The notes under the pieces: generated by a model
What the model saw: only the letters and a program-made list of their open reading frames with translations
Told to the model about the DNA's origin: nothing
Database searches by the model: none
Source: Reichenbachiella agariperforans
GTDB lineage: Bacteria > Bacteroidota > Bacteroidia > Cytophagales > Cyclobacteriaceae
NCBI RefSeq assembly: GCF_900142205.1
Contig: NZ_FRAA01000001.1
Coordinates: 898,803 to 962,802 of the forward strand
Direction of reading: 5' to 3'
DNA length: 64,000 nt
Program-made: the position numbers and the translations under genes
In this document: one piece after another, positions 27,344 through 37,199 of the stretch
Numbering within the stretch: the stretch's first letter is position 1
How the letters are laid out: each line of letters opens with the position of its first letter

Positions 27344-29449
27344 ATGTCCAACGCCGTATTCATCTCCACCATCGAAGCTAATTCGGGTAAATCCCTCATT
27401 TCACTAGGGTTAATGGAGCTCCTGCTAAAGAAAACACAGAAAATAGGCTATTTCAAACCCATCATCAAAGGGAACCCAAATCGAAAAGATCATCATACCC
27501 AACTAATTCTAGACTATTTTACGTTGAATCAAAATTATGAAGACACTTACGTTTTCACGGGCAATCAGGTCAACAAGATGCTCGGAGATAGCCAGTTCGA
27601 TCTAGTCATAGACCAAATTCTAGACCACTACAAAAAGCTCGAAAAACAGTACGATTTCATCTTGATAGAAGGAACTGATTTCGTGGGAGAGAACATCGCT
27701 TTTGAGTTTGAACTCAATGCCGCCATCGCTAAAAACTTGGGTAGTCCCATCTTGATCGTCGCTACAGGACAAAACAAAACACCTGAAGAGGCCGCCAGTA
27801 CGCTCAAATTTGCACTAGACTCCTTCGAGGAAGAAGAGACAGAGGTCATAGGCGCAATTCTCAATAGAGTCGAGGAAGAAAAAATTCAAGACTATAAAAC
27901 GAACCTAAAGAAAAAACTGGGAGGTACGGGTAAAAACAAAGAATTAGCTGTCATCCCCAACAATGACATTCTGAGTAGCCCTAGTGTAGCCGAAATCGCC
28001 GAGGAATTGAACGCCAAAGTACTCTTCGGAGAGGAACTCCTCCACCAAAAGATCGTCCATCGCTACTCAGTTGCTGGCATGACCTTGGCCAATTACTTGA
28101 CATTCTTGACAGAAAACTGTGCCGTAGTAGCCTCTGCCGATAGAGCCGAGATCATCATGGGGTCACTACAGGCTCATCAGTCGACAACATACCCTAACCT
28201 ATCCGCAATCATACTCACGGGGGGGTTCGATCTGCCCGAACCGATATACAAACTACTGAAAGGGCTGACAGCAACCATCCCTATACTCAAGGTCACACCA
28301 AACACGTTCCAAACAACCATCAACCTAAACAACGTCAAGTCCAACCTATCGATGGATAACCCCAACAAGATAGCATTGGCACTCAAGTATTTTGACCAGC
28401 AGATCGACGCGACCAACCTTGAGAATAAAATCATAGGGGTGAAACCAAGAGGCATGACGCCAAAAATGTTTAAATACAACCTGAACCAAACTGCGCTCGC
28501 TCAAAAGATGCATATCGTCCTGCCCGAAGGCAATGACGACCGTATCCTCAAGGCAGCCGAACAACTCCAAGCGATGAAGCTAGTCAACCTCACACTACTC
28601 TACAGAAACCCAGATGAGGTCACCCAAAAAATCCAAGACTTAGGACTAGATATCGACCTAGATGAAATCAACATCGTAGCACCCGCCCAATCACCAAACT
28701 TCAACAAATACGTCTCGCAACTCTATGAATACCGCAAAGAAAAAGGTATCACCATGGAAATCGCCGAAGACTTGATGAATGACGTTTCCTATTTCGGCAC
28801 CATGATGGTTCAGCAAGGAGACGCAGACGGTATGGTATCCGGTGCGGTCAACACCACACAGCATACGATACGCCCAGCCTTACAATTCGTCAAAACCAAG
28901 CCTGGGATTAAAGTCGTCTCTTCGGTGTTCTTCATGTGTCTGGACAACCGCGTACTTGTCTATGGCGACTGTGCAGTCAACCCTAACCCCACAGCCGAGC
29001 AACTCGCAGAGATCGCCGTCTCCTCTGCCTATACAGCCATGGCATTCGGGGTAGAAGCACGTGTAGCAATGCTCTCCTACTCGTCTGGCGCATCAGGCAA
29101 AGGAGAAGAAGTGGAGAAAGTCCGAAAAGCCACTGCACTAGCTAAGGAACTTGCACCCGAACTCATGATAGAAGGTCCTATACAATATGATGCAGCTGTT
29201 GATCCAGAAGTGGGTAAGAAGAAAATGCCCAACTCTCAGGTCGCTGGACAAGCCACCGTTTTGATCTTCCCAGACCTCAACACCGGAAACAATACATACA
29301 AAGCTGTACAGCGCGAAACAGGAGCCATCGCCATTGGACCAGTTCTACAAGGCCTCAATAAGCCCGTCAATGACCTCAGTAGAGGTTGTACGGTAGAAGA
29401 CATCGTCAATACAGTGGTCATTACAGCGATTCAATCACAAAAGAAATAA
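27344..29449 (+). CDS. pta: Phosphate acetyltransferase
   Basis: This 701-residue enzyme interconverts acetyl-CoA and acetyl phosphate. The N-terminal part (about 1-220) is the BioD-like P-loop domain (STIEANSGKSLISLGLMELL), followed by a DRTGG-type domain and then the catalytic phosphotransacetylase domain from about 365 (QKMHIVLPEGNDDRILKAAEQL) with DADGMVSGAVNTT near 493 and the ending GCTVEDIVNTVVITAIQ. Length matches the long enterobacterial form. The ackA gene follows after nine bases, so the pair forms an operon for acetate production or activation. Confidence 0.96.
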   Translation: MSNAVFISTIEANSGKSLISLGLMELLLKKTQKIGYFKPIIKGNPNRKDHHTQLILDYFTLNQNYEDTYVFTGNQVNKMLGDSQFDLVIDQILDHYKKLEKQYDFILIEGTDFVGENIAFEFELNAAIAKNLGSPILIVATGQNKTPEEAASTLKFALDSFEEEETEVIGAILNRVEEEKIQDYKTNLKKKLGGTGKNKELAVIPNNDILSSPSVAEIAEELNAKVLFGEELLHQKIVHRYSVAGMTLANYLTFLTENCAVVASADRAEIIMGSLQAHQSTTYPNLSAIILTGGFDLPEPIYKLLKGLTATIPILKVTPNTFQTTINLNNVKSNLSMDNPNKIALALKYFDQQIDATNLENKIIGVKPRGMTPKMFKYNLNQTALAQKMHIVLPEGNDDRILKAAEQLQAMKLVNLTLLYRNPDEVTQKIQDLGLDIDLDEINIVAPAQSPNFNKYVSQLYEYRKEKGITMEIAEDLMNDVSYFGTMMVQQGDADGMVSGAVNTTQHTIRPALQFVKTKPGIKVVSSVFFMCLDNRVLVYGDCAVNPNPTAEQLAEIAVSSAYTAMAFGVEARVAMLSYSSGASGKGEEVEKVRKATALAKELAPELMIEGPIQYDAAVDPEVGKKKMPNSQVAGQATVLIFPDLNTGNNTYKAVQRETGAIAIGPVLQGLNKPVNDLSRGCTVEDIVNTVVITAIQSQKK

Positions 29450-29458
29450 CACATAGAG

Positions 29459-30655
29459 ATGAAAATATTGGTTTTAAATTCGGGTAGTTCTTCGCTCAAG
29501 TATCAGTTGTTTGACATGCCAGCAGGCACTGTCCTTTGTGCTGGGCTAGTAGAAAAAATAGGTGAAACAGAAGGGAACCTCAGCTTTGAATATGGCACGC
29601 AAACCGTAACCGTGAACATGCCTTTCGAAGATCACAAAGTAGCACTCAACAAAGTCTCAGAACTTCTCATGAACCCCGACTATAAACTCATCCAATCTTC
29701 AGATGAGATCGCTGCGGTCGGTCATAGAGTTGTGCATGGAGGGGAGCATTTCACCGCCAGTACCCTCATCGACGAATCAGTCAAAGCTGAGATCAAAGAA
29801 CTCTTTTCGCTCGCTCCCCTTCACAACCCTGCTAACCTTCAGGGGATAGAAGTTGCCGAAACAGTATTTAGCTCCGCCAAGCAGTATGCTATTTTCGACA
29901 CGGCATTTCACACTACCTTGCCCGAAGAAGCCTACCGTTTTGCCATCCCAGAAGAGCTCTATCAAAAATACGGTACGCGCGTCTATGGTTTTCATGGCAC
30001 ATCACACCGGTATGTCTCCAACAAAGCGATCGATTACTTGGGATTGAAAAACAAAGACAGCAAAATCATCACCATTCATCTCGGAAATGGATGTAGCATA
30101 TCGGCCATCAAAAATGGAAAAAGCATAGACACATCTATGGGACTTGGCCCATTATCTGGGCTCATCATGGGTACGCGCTCTGGTGACATTGATCCATCGG
30201 TAATCTTCTATTTGCTAGAGCAGGGGTACGAAATCGAACAAATCAAAACACTGCTCAACAAACAAAGCGGCATGAAGGGACTCACAGGAGACAATGACCT
30301 CCGCAACATCAACACCAGAGCCAAAGATGGTGATGAAGCAGCTCTACTAGCACTAAAAATGTATGCCTACCGAATAAAGAAATACATCGGTTCTTACATG
30401 ACCATCCTCGGAGGATTGGATGCCATCGTGTTCACTGCAGGGGTTGGAGAAAATGATGCTGTAACGCGAAAGATGTGCTGTAGTAATCTGGAACACTTTG
30501 GTATCGACATAGATGATACCCTCAATGAAACTAGAAAACCTGGCTTACGTGAAATTCAAAAAGGAAAAGTAAAAATACTCATCATCCCTACTGACGAGGA
30601 GTACGAAATTGCTAGACAGAGTTACCATTTAACCCAAGGAAACAACCCGAATTAA
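29459..30655 (+). CDS. ackA: Acetate kinase
   Basis: The 398-residue enzyme makes ATP and acetate from acetyl phosphate. Diagnostic sequences are MKILVLNSGSSSLKYQLF at the start, AVGHRVVHGGEHF near residue 86, FDTAFHTTLPEEAYRFAIP near 148, YGFHGTSHRYVS near 177, HLGNGCSISAIKNGKSIDTS near 206 and FTAGVGENDA near 321. The family length is about 400. It is nine bases downstream of pta. No oddities. Confidence 0.97.
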   Translation: MKILVLNSGSSSLKYQLFDMPAGTVLCAGLVEKIGETEGNLSFEYGTQTVTVNMPFEDHKVALNKVSELLMNPDYKLIQSSDEIAAVGHRVVHGGEHFTASTLIDESVKAEIKELFSLAPLHNPANLQGIEVAETVFSSAKQYAIFDTAFHTTLPEEAYRFAIPEELYQKYGTRVYGFHGTSHRYVSNKAIDYLGLKNKDSKIITIHLGNGCSISAIKNGKSIDTSMGLGPLSGLIMGTRSGDIDPSVIFYLLEQGYEIEQIKTLLNKQSGMKGLTGDNDLRNINTRAKDGDEAALLALKMYAYRIKKYIGSYMTILGGLDAIVFTAGVGENDAVTRKMCCSNLEHFGIDIDDTLNETRKPGLREIQKGKVKILIIPTDEEYEIARQSYHLTQGNNPN

Positions 30656-30721
30656 ATCTTATTTTTATCAGCATTTCACACTGCATCAAACAGTTTCTTT
30701 TTATATTCATATAAAAAAGCT

Positions 30722-31690
30722 ATGACACATTTTAGGACTGAATTATTCATAGACGAGAACCCAGATAAAATTAAATACAATTCTCAAATCTTGTCTATTG
30801 GGTCTGGGTTTACCAAAGCGCTAGCGGACCCACTTTCCAAATACAACTTTAACATCACTAACAACCCATACGGTACTATATATAACCCTATCTCTATATT
30901 TAACCTTATAGAACAAACGACCAAAAATGGAGAGATCAACGAAGATTTAATCACCGAAAACGAAGGTTATTGGAATCATTTCAATTTTCACCCTAAGGCT
31001 AACTTTTCATCCAAGTCCGAGTTAATTAACAGCCTACAAGAACGTGTAGAAACTACCCATGAGTATCTAAAAAAAACAGACTATCTAATCATCACCCTTG
31101 GATCAGCATTCGTATACAAACTAGACAGTACCAACAAGGTGATCGCCAACTGCCACCGTGCAGAATCCAATTTATTCACCAAAGACCTACTGACACCTCA
31201 GGCAATTGTAGATGGTTTCAGACGAATCTATAGCTCGCTAAACCATGTCAAAAACATCATCCTTGTCGTGAGCCCAGTGCAGCACACCCGTGATTCGTTG
31301 ACGCTCAATGCTGTGAGCAAATCGGTACTACGCTTGGCCTGTCACATGATCATGAGTGAGTTTGCCTATGTCAAATATTTCCCTGCTTATGAATTCCTAT
31401 TGAGTGACCTGAGAGACTATCAGTTCTATGAAAAAGATCTCATCCATCCGAATGAACTTGCAACGGATTACATCTTCAAAAAATTCGTAGAGAGCTACTT
31501 AGACCCATCGCTCAAAGATGATATTCTTTGTATCGAGAACTTACTGAGCGAGACGCATCATGCGCCCTACAACCCGCAAAGCAAAGACTACCAAAAAAGT
31601 CTAAGAGAAGCCATGAGCAGAATCGATGGTCTTACAGAGAAGATGGACTTATCCGAACTCATGACAGACCTAAAAAGCCGCATTGCTTAG
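30722..31690 (+). CDS. GSCFA-domain protein
   Basis: The 322-residue product matches the GSCFA family of Bacteroidota, which has an SGNH-hydrolase-like fold and unknown substrate. It opens MTHFRTELFIDENPDKIKY and SILSIGSGFTKALADPL, where the name-giving GSCFA motif reads GSGFT, so the Cys is replaced by Gly. Further family segments are YLIITLGSAFVY near 120, NIILVVSPVQHTRDS near 178 and the conserved AYFPAYEF-like region KYFPAYEFLLSDLRDYQFYEKDLIHPNELA near 218. The end of the gene is duplicated 1.9 kb downstream (see 33508). It is followed by a strong terminator. It sits 67 bases after ackA and could be co-transcribed. Confidence 0.85.
   Translation: MTHFRTELFIDENPDKIKYNSQILSIGSGFTKALADPLSKYNFNITNNPYGTIYNPISIFNLIEQTTKNGEINEDLITENEGYWNHFNFHPKANFSSKSELINSLQERVETTHEYLKKTDYLIITLGSAFVYKLDSTNKVIANCHRAESNLFTKDLLTPQAIVDGFRRIYSSLNHVKNIILVVSPVQHTRDSLTLNAVSKSVLRLACHMIMSEFAYVKYFPAYEFLLSDLRDYQFYEKDLIHPNELATDYIFKKFVESYLDPSLKDDILCIENLLSETHHAPYNPQSKDYQKSLREAMSRIDGLTEKMDLSELMTDLKSRIA
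31593..31690 (+). repeat. Direct repeat, copy A (3' end of the GSCFA gene)
   Basis: These 98 bases, which encode the last 31 codons and stop of the GSCFA gene, recur at 33508-33605 with five differences by eye. The copies bracket the minus-strand T9SS protein gene. Confidence 0.9.
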
Positions 31691-31709
31691 GAATACAAAT
31701 TACTGCTGC

Positions 31710-31751
31710 ACAAGAAAGGGCTTTGAGAACAATCTCAAAGCCCTTTCTTGT
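31710..31751 (+). terminator. Strong rho-independent terminator after the GSCFA gene
   Basis: A perfect 19-bp stem (31710-31728 with 31733-31751) with a four-base loop; the core is AAAGGGCTTTGAGA / TCTCAAAGCCCTTT. It can serve the plus-strand GSCFA gene and the convergent minus-strand gene that ends at 31817. Confidence 0.85.
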
Positions 31752-31816
31752 ACCAAAACGAGGCAACCTAAAAACTCACCTCGCTTCTATTTCATTCAGT
31801 TACTCATAACAATAGA

Positions 31817-33337
31817 CTATCTAAAGATCACACGATGAACCGATTTCATCTCAGCCGCTCTTAATTCAATAAAATAAACTCCTGGAGGGTTACCTGACAG
31901 GTCTATACTAACCTGACGCATGCCGTACTGCTCCGTAGCATAGACTATTTTCCCCATCAGATCGACCACTCGGAGGCTTACTGATTCTTCCGTCTCTTGT
32001 TTGAGTTCAATAGTGAGTTGTCCACTAGTAGGGTTAGGATACGTTATCATTTCGAGCTCCTCCGCTTCCGTTTGTTTTGACCTTCCCAGTTCTACAGGGT
32101 CTTCTGGGTACACTTTGCACTGCTTGTATCGGAAATATAACACGCGCGTTTGTACCGGATCTCCCACTTCAAATGTGAGTTTATAGCGCTGACCCAATGC
32201 AAAACCACCGAACAGGCTATTGAGAGATATACTCGTTGGTGGAGCCCCCACCTGCCAACCAGTACTAGCCAATAGACCTGTAGTTGTATAGCTAGCGTTA
32301 ACCTCCTGTACACTTATGCGGTATTGATTCGCAGACTGGGTACCACTCGTATTGAGGAGGAGGCTGTTATACTGACAGCGCTCATGCAGGGTATAAAACT
32401 TTATACCTCCGCCCAATATGCCTACACTCTCAATTACAGTCGTAGTATGATCAAGACTGGCGTCAATGGTAGCATCTTTGATTTCGAACCACCAGTATTC
32501 TGGATGGTAGCCAGTACCCACGACCAGTTTGAGCAAATAGAGTTTTCCTCTCTGAAACCCTGGTCCATAAGACCCCGTCAGATTGATTGTATTGGCCTGA
32601 CCGGATAACCAGGGCGAACTATAGGTACTACTACTGACCCAATTATCAAGGTCAAATTCCGATATCTCATAAGACCAAATACTCTCACAGGAGCTAGCGT
32701 TCGCATCAAAAAGCACTGGATCATTCACGTCCAACTGAGCTATATCGATCGTCCAACCAGTACCTGTAGAAGTTGCAGACCTACTACTGAGCATGTCTAC
32801 AAATTGTCCATCGGGAGTTGGCTGGTCTATGCCCTCTATAAAGCGTACGTTGTTGCTATAAGCATCAGTATTCCAAGCCCCCCAAACTATAAACTTGCTT
32901 CTTCTCTTAGCCACTACCTGATAGTAGGCACCTGGCTCTATGACAAGATCAAAATAGGCAAATATCTCTCCGCCACCACTACCGTATTCGATGGTAGGAG
33001 TAGTCATGATTTGCGTTTTAGTCCCTACGAGGTTACCCATACAGTCATAACTCTGACGATACACCTCTAGATACATCTGTAGCTTGAGACTACCCTTGGT
33101 AGTACTATAGCGAAACTGAGCTTGACTCACACCGCATTGAGGACGATAAAAATAACGGTTTGACTCATCAGGCCGAGCAAAAGAGTCAAATTCTGTCAAG
33201 TTGACCAGATTCAGCTCCTGTGCAAAAACAGGAATGTAATCAGGAACTGTACACGACTGTGCATCTACCTGATACCTCACGATGGCCAGTAATAGGACCA
33301 CCATAAGACTTCTCATTGTTAAGTTGATCTTTTTCAT
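31817..33337 (-). CDS. Secreted protein with a type A T9SS sorting domain
   Basis: The 506-residue product has a signal peptide (SLMVVLLLAIVRYQVDAQ, cleavage near residue 27) and ends with a type IX secretion C-terminal domain: TYPNPTSGQLTIEL, LRVVDLMGKIVYATE and GVYFIELRAAEMKSVHRVIFR. Such proteins are exported through the outer membrane by the T9SS and often anchored on the surface. The body is beta-rich with many aromatic residues and a few Cys (CTVPDY, CGVSQAQF, CESIWSY) and no recognisable enzyme motif. It lies on the opposite strand between two copies of the GSCFA 3' end, which suggests a recent insertion. Confidence 0.82.
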   Translation of the reverse strand: MKKINLTMRSLMVVLLLAIVRYQVDAQSCTVPDYIPVFAQELNLVNLTEFDSFARPDESNRYFYRPQCGVSQAQFRYSTTKGSLKLQMYLEVYRQSYDCMGNLVGTKTQIMTTPTIEYGSGGGEIFAYFDLVIEPGAYYQVVAKRRSKFIVWGAWNTDAYSNNVRFIEGIDQPTPDGQFVDMLSSRSATSTGTGWTIDIAQLDVNDPVLFDANASSCESIWSYEISEFDLDNWVSSSTYSSPWLSGQANTINLTGSYGPGFQRGKLYLLKLVVGTGYHPEYWWFEIKDATIDASLDHTTTVIESVGILGGGIKFYTLHERCQYNSLLLNTSGTQSANQYRISVQEVNASYTTTGLLASTGWQVGAPPTSISLNSLFGGFALGQRYKLTFEVGDPVQTRVLYFRYKQCKVYPEDPVELGRSKQTEAEELEMITYPNPTSGQLTIELKQETEESVSLRVVDLMGKIVYATEQYGMRQVSIDLSGNPPGVYFIELRAAEMKSVHRVIFR

Positions 33338-33507
33338 AATACAAGTGATTTATTTACTGTCTACTCTATTTTTATCGCGGATTTTCGACTTCCTCCTTGA
33401 TTTCACTTGTAGATCAACTCATACCCCATTTTGTTACCTCTTTTAGGGGAAGAACTATCGTCTCCACCTAAAAGTCAGGAGCTTTCTCCTCACCTCAGGA
33501 AGGGGTT

Positions 33508-33605
33508 AAAAAAGTCTAAGAGAAGCCATGAGCAGAATCGATAGTCTCACGGAGAAGATGGACTTATCCGAACTCATGACAGACCTAAAAAGCCGCATCG
33601 CTTAA
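33508..33605 (+). pseudogene. Duplicate GSCFA gene tail (direct repeat copy B)
   Basis: This fragment encodes KSLREAMSRIDSLTEKMDL and the rest of the GSCFA C-terminus with its own stop TAA, but has no gene in front of it. Compared with 31593-31690 there are five differences: four are silent (including TAG to TAA) and one changes Gly to Ser. Mostly silent changes mean this copy evolved under protein-level selection, so it is probably the original gene end, displaced by an insertion that carried an allelic tail. In the 357-base gap 33338-33694 the only other element is the terminator at 33628. Confidence 0.85.
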
Positions 33606-33627
33606 CGAACGAGAACAGGAACTTCAC

Positions 33628-33665
33628 AAAAAAGGCTTTGAAAAATTTCAAAGCCTTTTTTTATC
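33628..33665. terminator. Bidirectional terminator after the GSCFA tail copy and the TonB receptor gene
   Basis: The stem AAAGGCTTTGAAA / TTTCAAAGCCTTT (33631-33643 with 33646-33658) is perfect over 13 bp with a two-base loop and is flanked by A and T runs, so it can work on both strands. Its core GGCTTTGA matches that of the terminator at 31710, as expected if the gene tail and terminator were duplicated together. Confidence 0.85.
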
Positions 33666-33694
33666 CCTCTGTTGATGCTATTGCATGATCTGGG

Positions 33695-36112
33695 TTAAAA
33701 ATCAAATCTTGCACTGAAAATGCCGTTGATACCTGGTGCACTGATACCCGACGAATAGGTACGGTAATGGTGATCAAGAATATTCTCTAAGGCAGCAGTC
33801 ACGACTAGTTTTGGTGTCAGGTGATAGGACGAGCGCAAATTAAGCGTGTACCATCCCAAAGATCCATCGCTCGTGTACAAGTAATCCTTGTCCTGCTCCG
33901 AAGGCGCTAAGTCATCCCATGCTCTATTGCCCTGAAACTTGGTATAAAACTCAAGCCTAAGTCGCTCTCTCTGGTAGGTCAGTGATACATTTCCAAACAA
34001 TGGTGTCGTGTGACGTAGCGGAATACGTTCCACTTGATCTTCACCAAAACTCTCACTGAGTCTCGCCGACAGCAAAAAATGCTGTGTCATCGCATAGTCT
34101 AACCCTGCCGAGAAGCCCCATATATAAGCTTTACCCACATTGACCAAGGCAGCCATTCGGTAGGTTTCTCCATCATAGTAGACAGAGTCCATGCCGTTGT
34201 ATGAATAATCACGCCTGACCATCGCATCCCTTAATTGGGTATAAAACAGCCCTCCCATTAATATCAACTTCTCTCCTAGGTTCCAGGTCACATTCGTTTC
34301 GTAGTTGTAGGTATATTCTGGTTTTAGGTCTTCGTTGGGCACTACGACCACATCACCCGAATCAAATACCTTTCCAGCATCATCAAGGTTAGGCGCCCTG
34401 AACCCCGTAGAAAATAACACGTCCCACTTGAGCTGTGGCGTGACCTGAATCGCTAATCCCGCTGTACCACTCAACGCAGCATTGCGCTGATCGATATCCT
34501 CGAATGGCAGACTAAAAAAGGAAGTAGAGTTAAATTTTGCTCTCAAACCCACATCAGAATAGCGTCCTCCCACTGTCAAATGCACCCAATCACGCAAGGC
34601 ATATTTGTAGGACAGGTATGCCGCCCAGGTATTCATACTGCCTCCACCGTCAGGATAGCGTGTCGAAAGTGGACTCATTTCCCCAGTTACAATATCCTCT
34701 TTTTGAGCCGTAGACTCGGCATCATTGTACACCCATTCGAGACCATAGTATAGGTTACTATAGTCAGATATTCTTTTCTCCAGATCTAGGTTAGCTGCAT
34801 AGGTCTTTACGCGCTCCGTCCTGTGATTTAATCCATTCGAGCCTACGCTACGGTTGTGACGAGACTCTTCCACACGCTGTGTGGACAAAGTTAATTTGGC
34901 ATGGCTGTAGAACCAGTTCTCTGTATCATTGCTAAAGGTCAACGCATGGAGCATAAAGTCCTGAGGGCCATAGTACCATTCAGCATTCTTGAGTGAGCCA
35001 TCAGACTGTGGCTGTATCAGTCGATCATACCTAGGGATGTCTGTAGACCCTGTGAGATAAAAGCTGTAAGCTAGCTCAGAAGATTTATTGATTCTCAAAG
35101 CAGCCTTATTCATGACATTGAACTGACTATATCCTGAGAATCGCTGGAGGTTTACGTCATCATTCTTCACCTCCTCATCCACTCCTTCTTTTCGGATGAC
35201 ATAGCTTTCTCGCTTACCAAAATCAGGATGATCCTTAGGGTGTACTGCTCCTGCTCTGAGGTCATCAAAATCACTCACCGTCACTCCTGTGAAATTCGAA
35301 AATCGTTTGTTTCGGATGGAAACATTAAGGTGGGCTGTTTTTTCATGATTAGCTGTCGAATAGCGCAACATACTGCCACCAGACACCTTCCAGCCATCAT
35401 CCTTAGCGAACCCTGCTTTTTTGGTATAAAATGACATCACCCCGCCCAGTGCATCACTCCCATACATGGATGAACTAGGCCCATAGATCACCTCCGTAGA
35501 AGCCATCATATTCGGGTCTAACATGATCACGTTTTGCAGGTTGCCACTACGATAGATGGCATTGTTCAGACGAATACCGTCGAGTACAATCAATAGAGAA
35601 TTGGCAGCAAAGCCTCGAATCATGGGACTGCCCCCTCCTAACTGACTCTTTTGCACGAAAACTTGACCACTCTGATCCAGCATATCTGCCGCAGTCTGAG
35701 GGTTGGCAAATTCAACTTCTTGGTGAGATATAGATAAGAGTTCATTAGGCACCTGATTGCGACCCTCTCCCCACCGGTTGGCTGATATGACGACTTCATT
35801 GATCTGTCGGATTTTTTCATCCATCAGGACATGAATAGATTCACCCTCACCTCCAGGCAAATCAATGGTCTTCCCATAAAACTGCGTATGTTGGAGAACA
35901 AGTTGACCAGCCGTCCCAGTAGGCAACCTAATCACCCCGTCAGTATTACTGACGCCTAGAAGTACTTCCTCTTGCATAGCAATGGCTCCTTCGATAGGCA
36001 ATAGCGTATTAGCATCCTTGATAATGAGCTCTTGCCCGTATGTGTAGATAGATACCCATGACAAGCCTATAACAAGAATAAAAAATTTGATTCGGGAAAA
36101 TGCTTTATTCAT
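33695..36112 (-). CDS. TonB-dependent receptor, haem/haemoglobin receptor-like
   Basis: The 805-residue protein has a signal peptide (residues about 1-26), a short carboxypeptidase-regulatory-like domain (LIIKDANTLLPIEGAIAM), a plug domain (INEVVISANRWGEGRNQVPNE, then SPMIRGFAANSLLIVLDGIRLNNAIYR near residue 160, and STEVIYGPSSSMYGSDALGG near 205) and a 22-strand barrel ending GINGIFSARFDF. The MIRGFAANSLLIVLDG plug with R-S-G-N-L-Q-N resembles the haemoglobin/transferrin receptor group. Substrate is not certain. Uptake is driven by TonB-ExbBD. No operon partner is adjacent apart from the ROK kinase start 42 bases upstream. Confidence 0.9.
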   Translation of the reverse strand: MNKAFSRIKFFILVIGLSWVSIYTYGQELIIKDANTLLPIEGAIAMQEEVLLGVSNTDGVIRLPTGTAGQLVLQHTQFYGKTIDLPGGEGESIHVLMDEKIRQINEVVISANRWGEGRNQVPNELLSISHQEVEFANPQTAADMLDQSGQVFVQKSQLGGGSPMIRGFAANSLLIVLDGIRLNNAIYRSGNLQNVIMLDPNMMASTEVIYGPSSSMYGSDALGGVMSFYTKKAGFAKDDGWKVSGGSMLRYSTANHEKTAHLNVSIRNKRFSNFTGVTVSDFDDLRAGAVHPKDHPDFGKRESYVIRKEGVDEEVKNDDVNLQRFSGYSQFNVMNKAALRINKSSELAYSFYLTGSTDIPRYDRLIQPQSDGSLKNAEWYYGPQDFMLHALTFSNDTENWFYSHAKLTLSTQRVEESRHNRSVGSNGLNHRTERVKTYAANLDLEKRISDYSNLYYGLEWVYNDAESTAQKEDIVTGEMSPLSTRYPDGGGSMNTWAAYLSYKYALRDWVHLTVGGRYSDVGLRAKFNSTSFFSLPFEDIDQRNAALSGTAGLAIQVTPQLKWDVLFSTGFRAPNLDDAGKVFDSGDVVVVPNEDLKPEYTYNYETNVTWNLGEKLILMGGLFYTQLRDAMVRRDYSYNGMDSVYYDGETYRMAALVNVGKAYIWGFSAGLDYAMTQHFLLSARLSESFGEDQVERIPLRHTTPLFGNVSLTYQRERLRLEFYTKFQGNRAWDDLAPSEQDKDYLYTSDGSLGWYTLNLRSSYHLTPKLVVTAALENILDHHYRTYSSGISAPGINGIFSARFDF

Positions 36113-36153
36113 GAAGCAAATTAAACCAATATTCCCCAGAGCAATCCCCCCTA

Positions 36154-37110
36154 CTATGGGGCTACTTTGTCGAATTCTGTCCAGCCAAGCGCAGCAGCAC
36201 CTAGCACGGCAGCATTTTTATCCATCAAAGACGATGGGCGCAAATCAACCATGTTTTTGAAGGGCTTGAACATCTTCTCTTCCATGTAGTGCTTTGCAGG
36301 GTCTAGGAGATACTCTCCCGCCTTCACCAATCCTCCGAACAAGAAGATTGTCTTTGGACTCGTATGCAAAACGGTATCTGCCAATTTTTGTCCGAGAATT
36401 TTCCCTGTATATTCAAATGCCTTGATGGCGATATAATCATGATTCTTGGCTGCATCGGTGATTACCTTCCCATCGATTTGGTTATAAGGCACATCACGCA
36501 GTACACTAGGTCGTGTGTAGTCAGCCATGAGTTTAGACACGGTACGCTTGATGCCCGTAGCGGACACATAGGTCTCCAAACACCCTTTGCGACCACATGC
36601 ACAGTGACGACCATCAGGGTTGACACTGACGTGACCAATCTCACCTGCCATTCCAGAGTAGCCATAGACGAGTTTACCATCTACTACGATCCCACTACCC
36701 AGTCCAGTACCGAGTGTAAAGAGAACGAAATCTTTCATCCCCTTTGCTCCACCAAATAGCATCTCTCCCAGTGCTGCCGCATTGGCATCATTGGTCAAGG
36801 CTACTGGAATCTTGAATTTCTCTTGAAACAACTCTCTAAACTCGACGATCTCGCCCCAGTTGAGATTAGGTGCATGCTCGATCGTTCCCTTGTAGTAGTT
36901 GCCATTGGGTGCCCCTACGCCCGCTCCGATCACCTGGTTATCGGCAATCAAATGACTGATATGGGTTTCCAATAGAGACAAAAAAGCATTGATATCAGCG
37001 TCAGCTTGGGTAGGAAAGTGTCCTTCATCTTTTACATTCCCTTCTCTATCCACTAACCCAAATTTGGTATTTGTGCCTCCAATATCAATTCCTAGTACGT
37101 ATTCAGCCAT
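36154..37110 (-). CDS. ROK-family sugar kinase (glucokinase-like)
   Basis: About 318 residues. The ATP-binding motif GIDIGGTNTKFGLVD is at the start, the sugar-binding TNDANAAALGE near residue 110, GLGSGIVVDGKL near 135, and the ROK zinc motif HCACGRKGCLE near 175, which marks the family. No DNA-binding domain is present, so it is a kinase and not a repressor. ATG at 37110 is preferred over an upstream TTG at 37134. In Bacteroidota such genes usually provide the glucokinase; substrate remains inference. It lies 42 bases before the receptor gene and may be its operon leader. Confidence 0.92.
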   Translation of the reverse strand: MAEYVLGIDIGGTNTKFGLVDREGNVKDEGHFPTQADADINAFLSLLETHISHLIADNQVIGAGVGAPNGNYYKGTIEHAPNLNWGEIVEFRELFQEKFKIPVALTNDANAAALGEMLFGGAKGMKDFVLFTLGTGLGSGIVVDGKLVYGYSGMAGEIGHVSVNPDGRHCACGRKGCLETYVSATGIKRTVSKLMADYTRPSVLRDVPYNQIDGKVITDAAKNHDYIAIKAFEYTGKILGQKLADTVLHTSPKTIFLFGGLVKAGEYLLDPAKHYMEEKMFKPFKNMVDLRPSSLMDKNAAVLGAAALGWTEFDKVAP

Positions 37111-37199
37111 TTTATCCCTATTTTTAGCCGCCAAAAATAGAACACCAACAAGACAAAAGGAACTATGGTGCTACTTTTTAAATCCCTATCTTTAAAATA

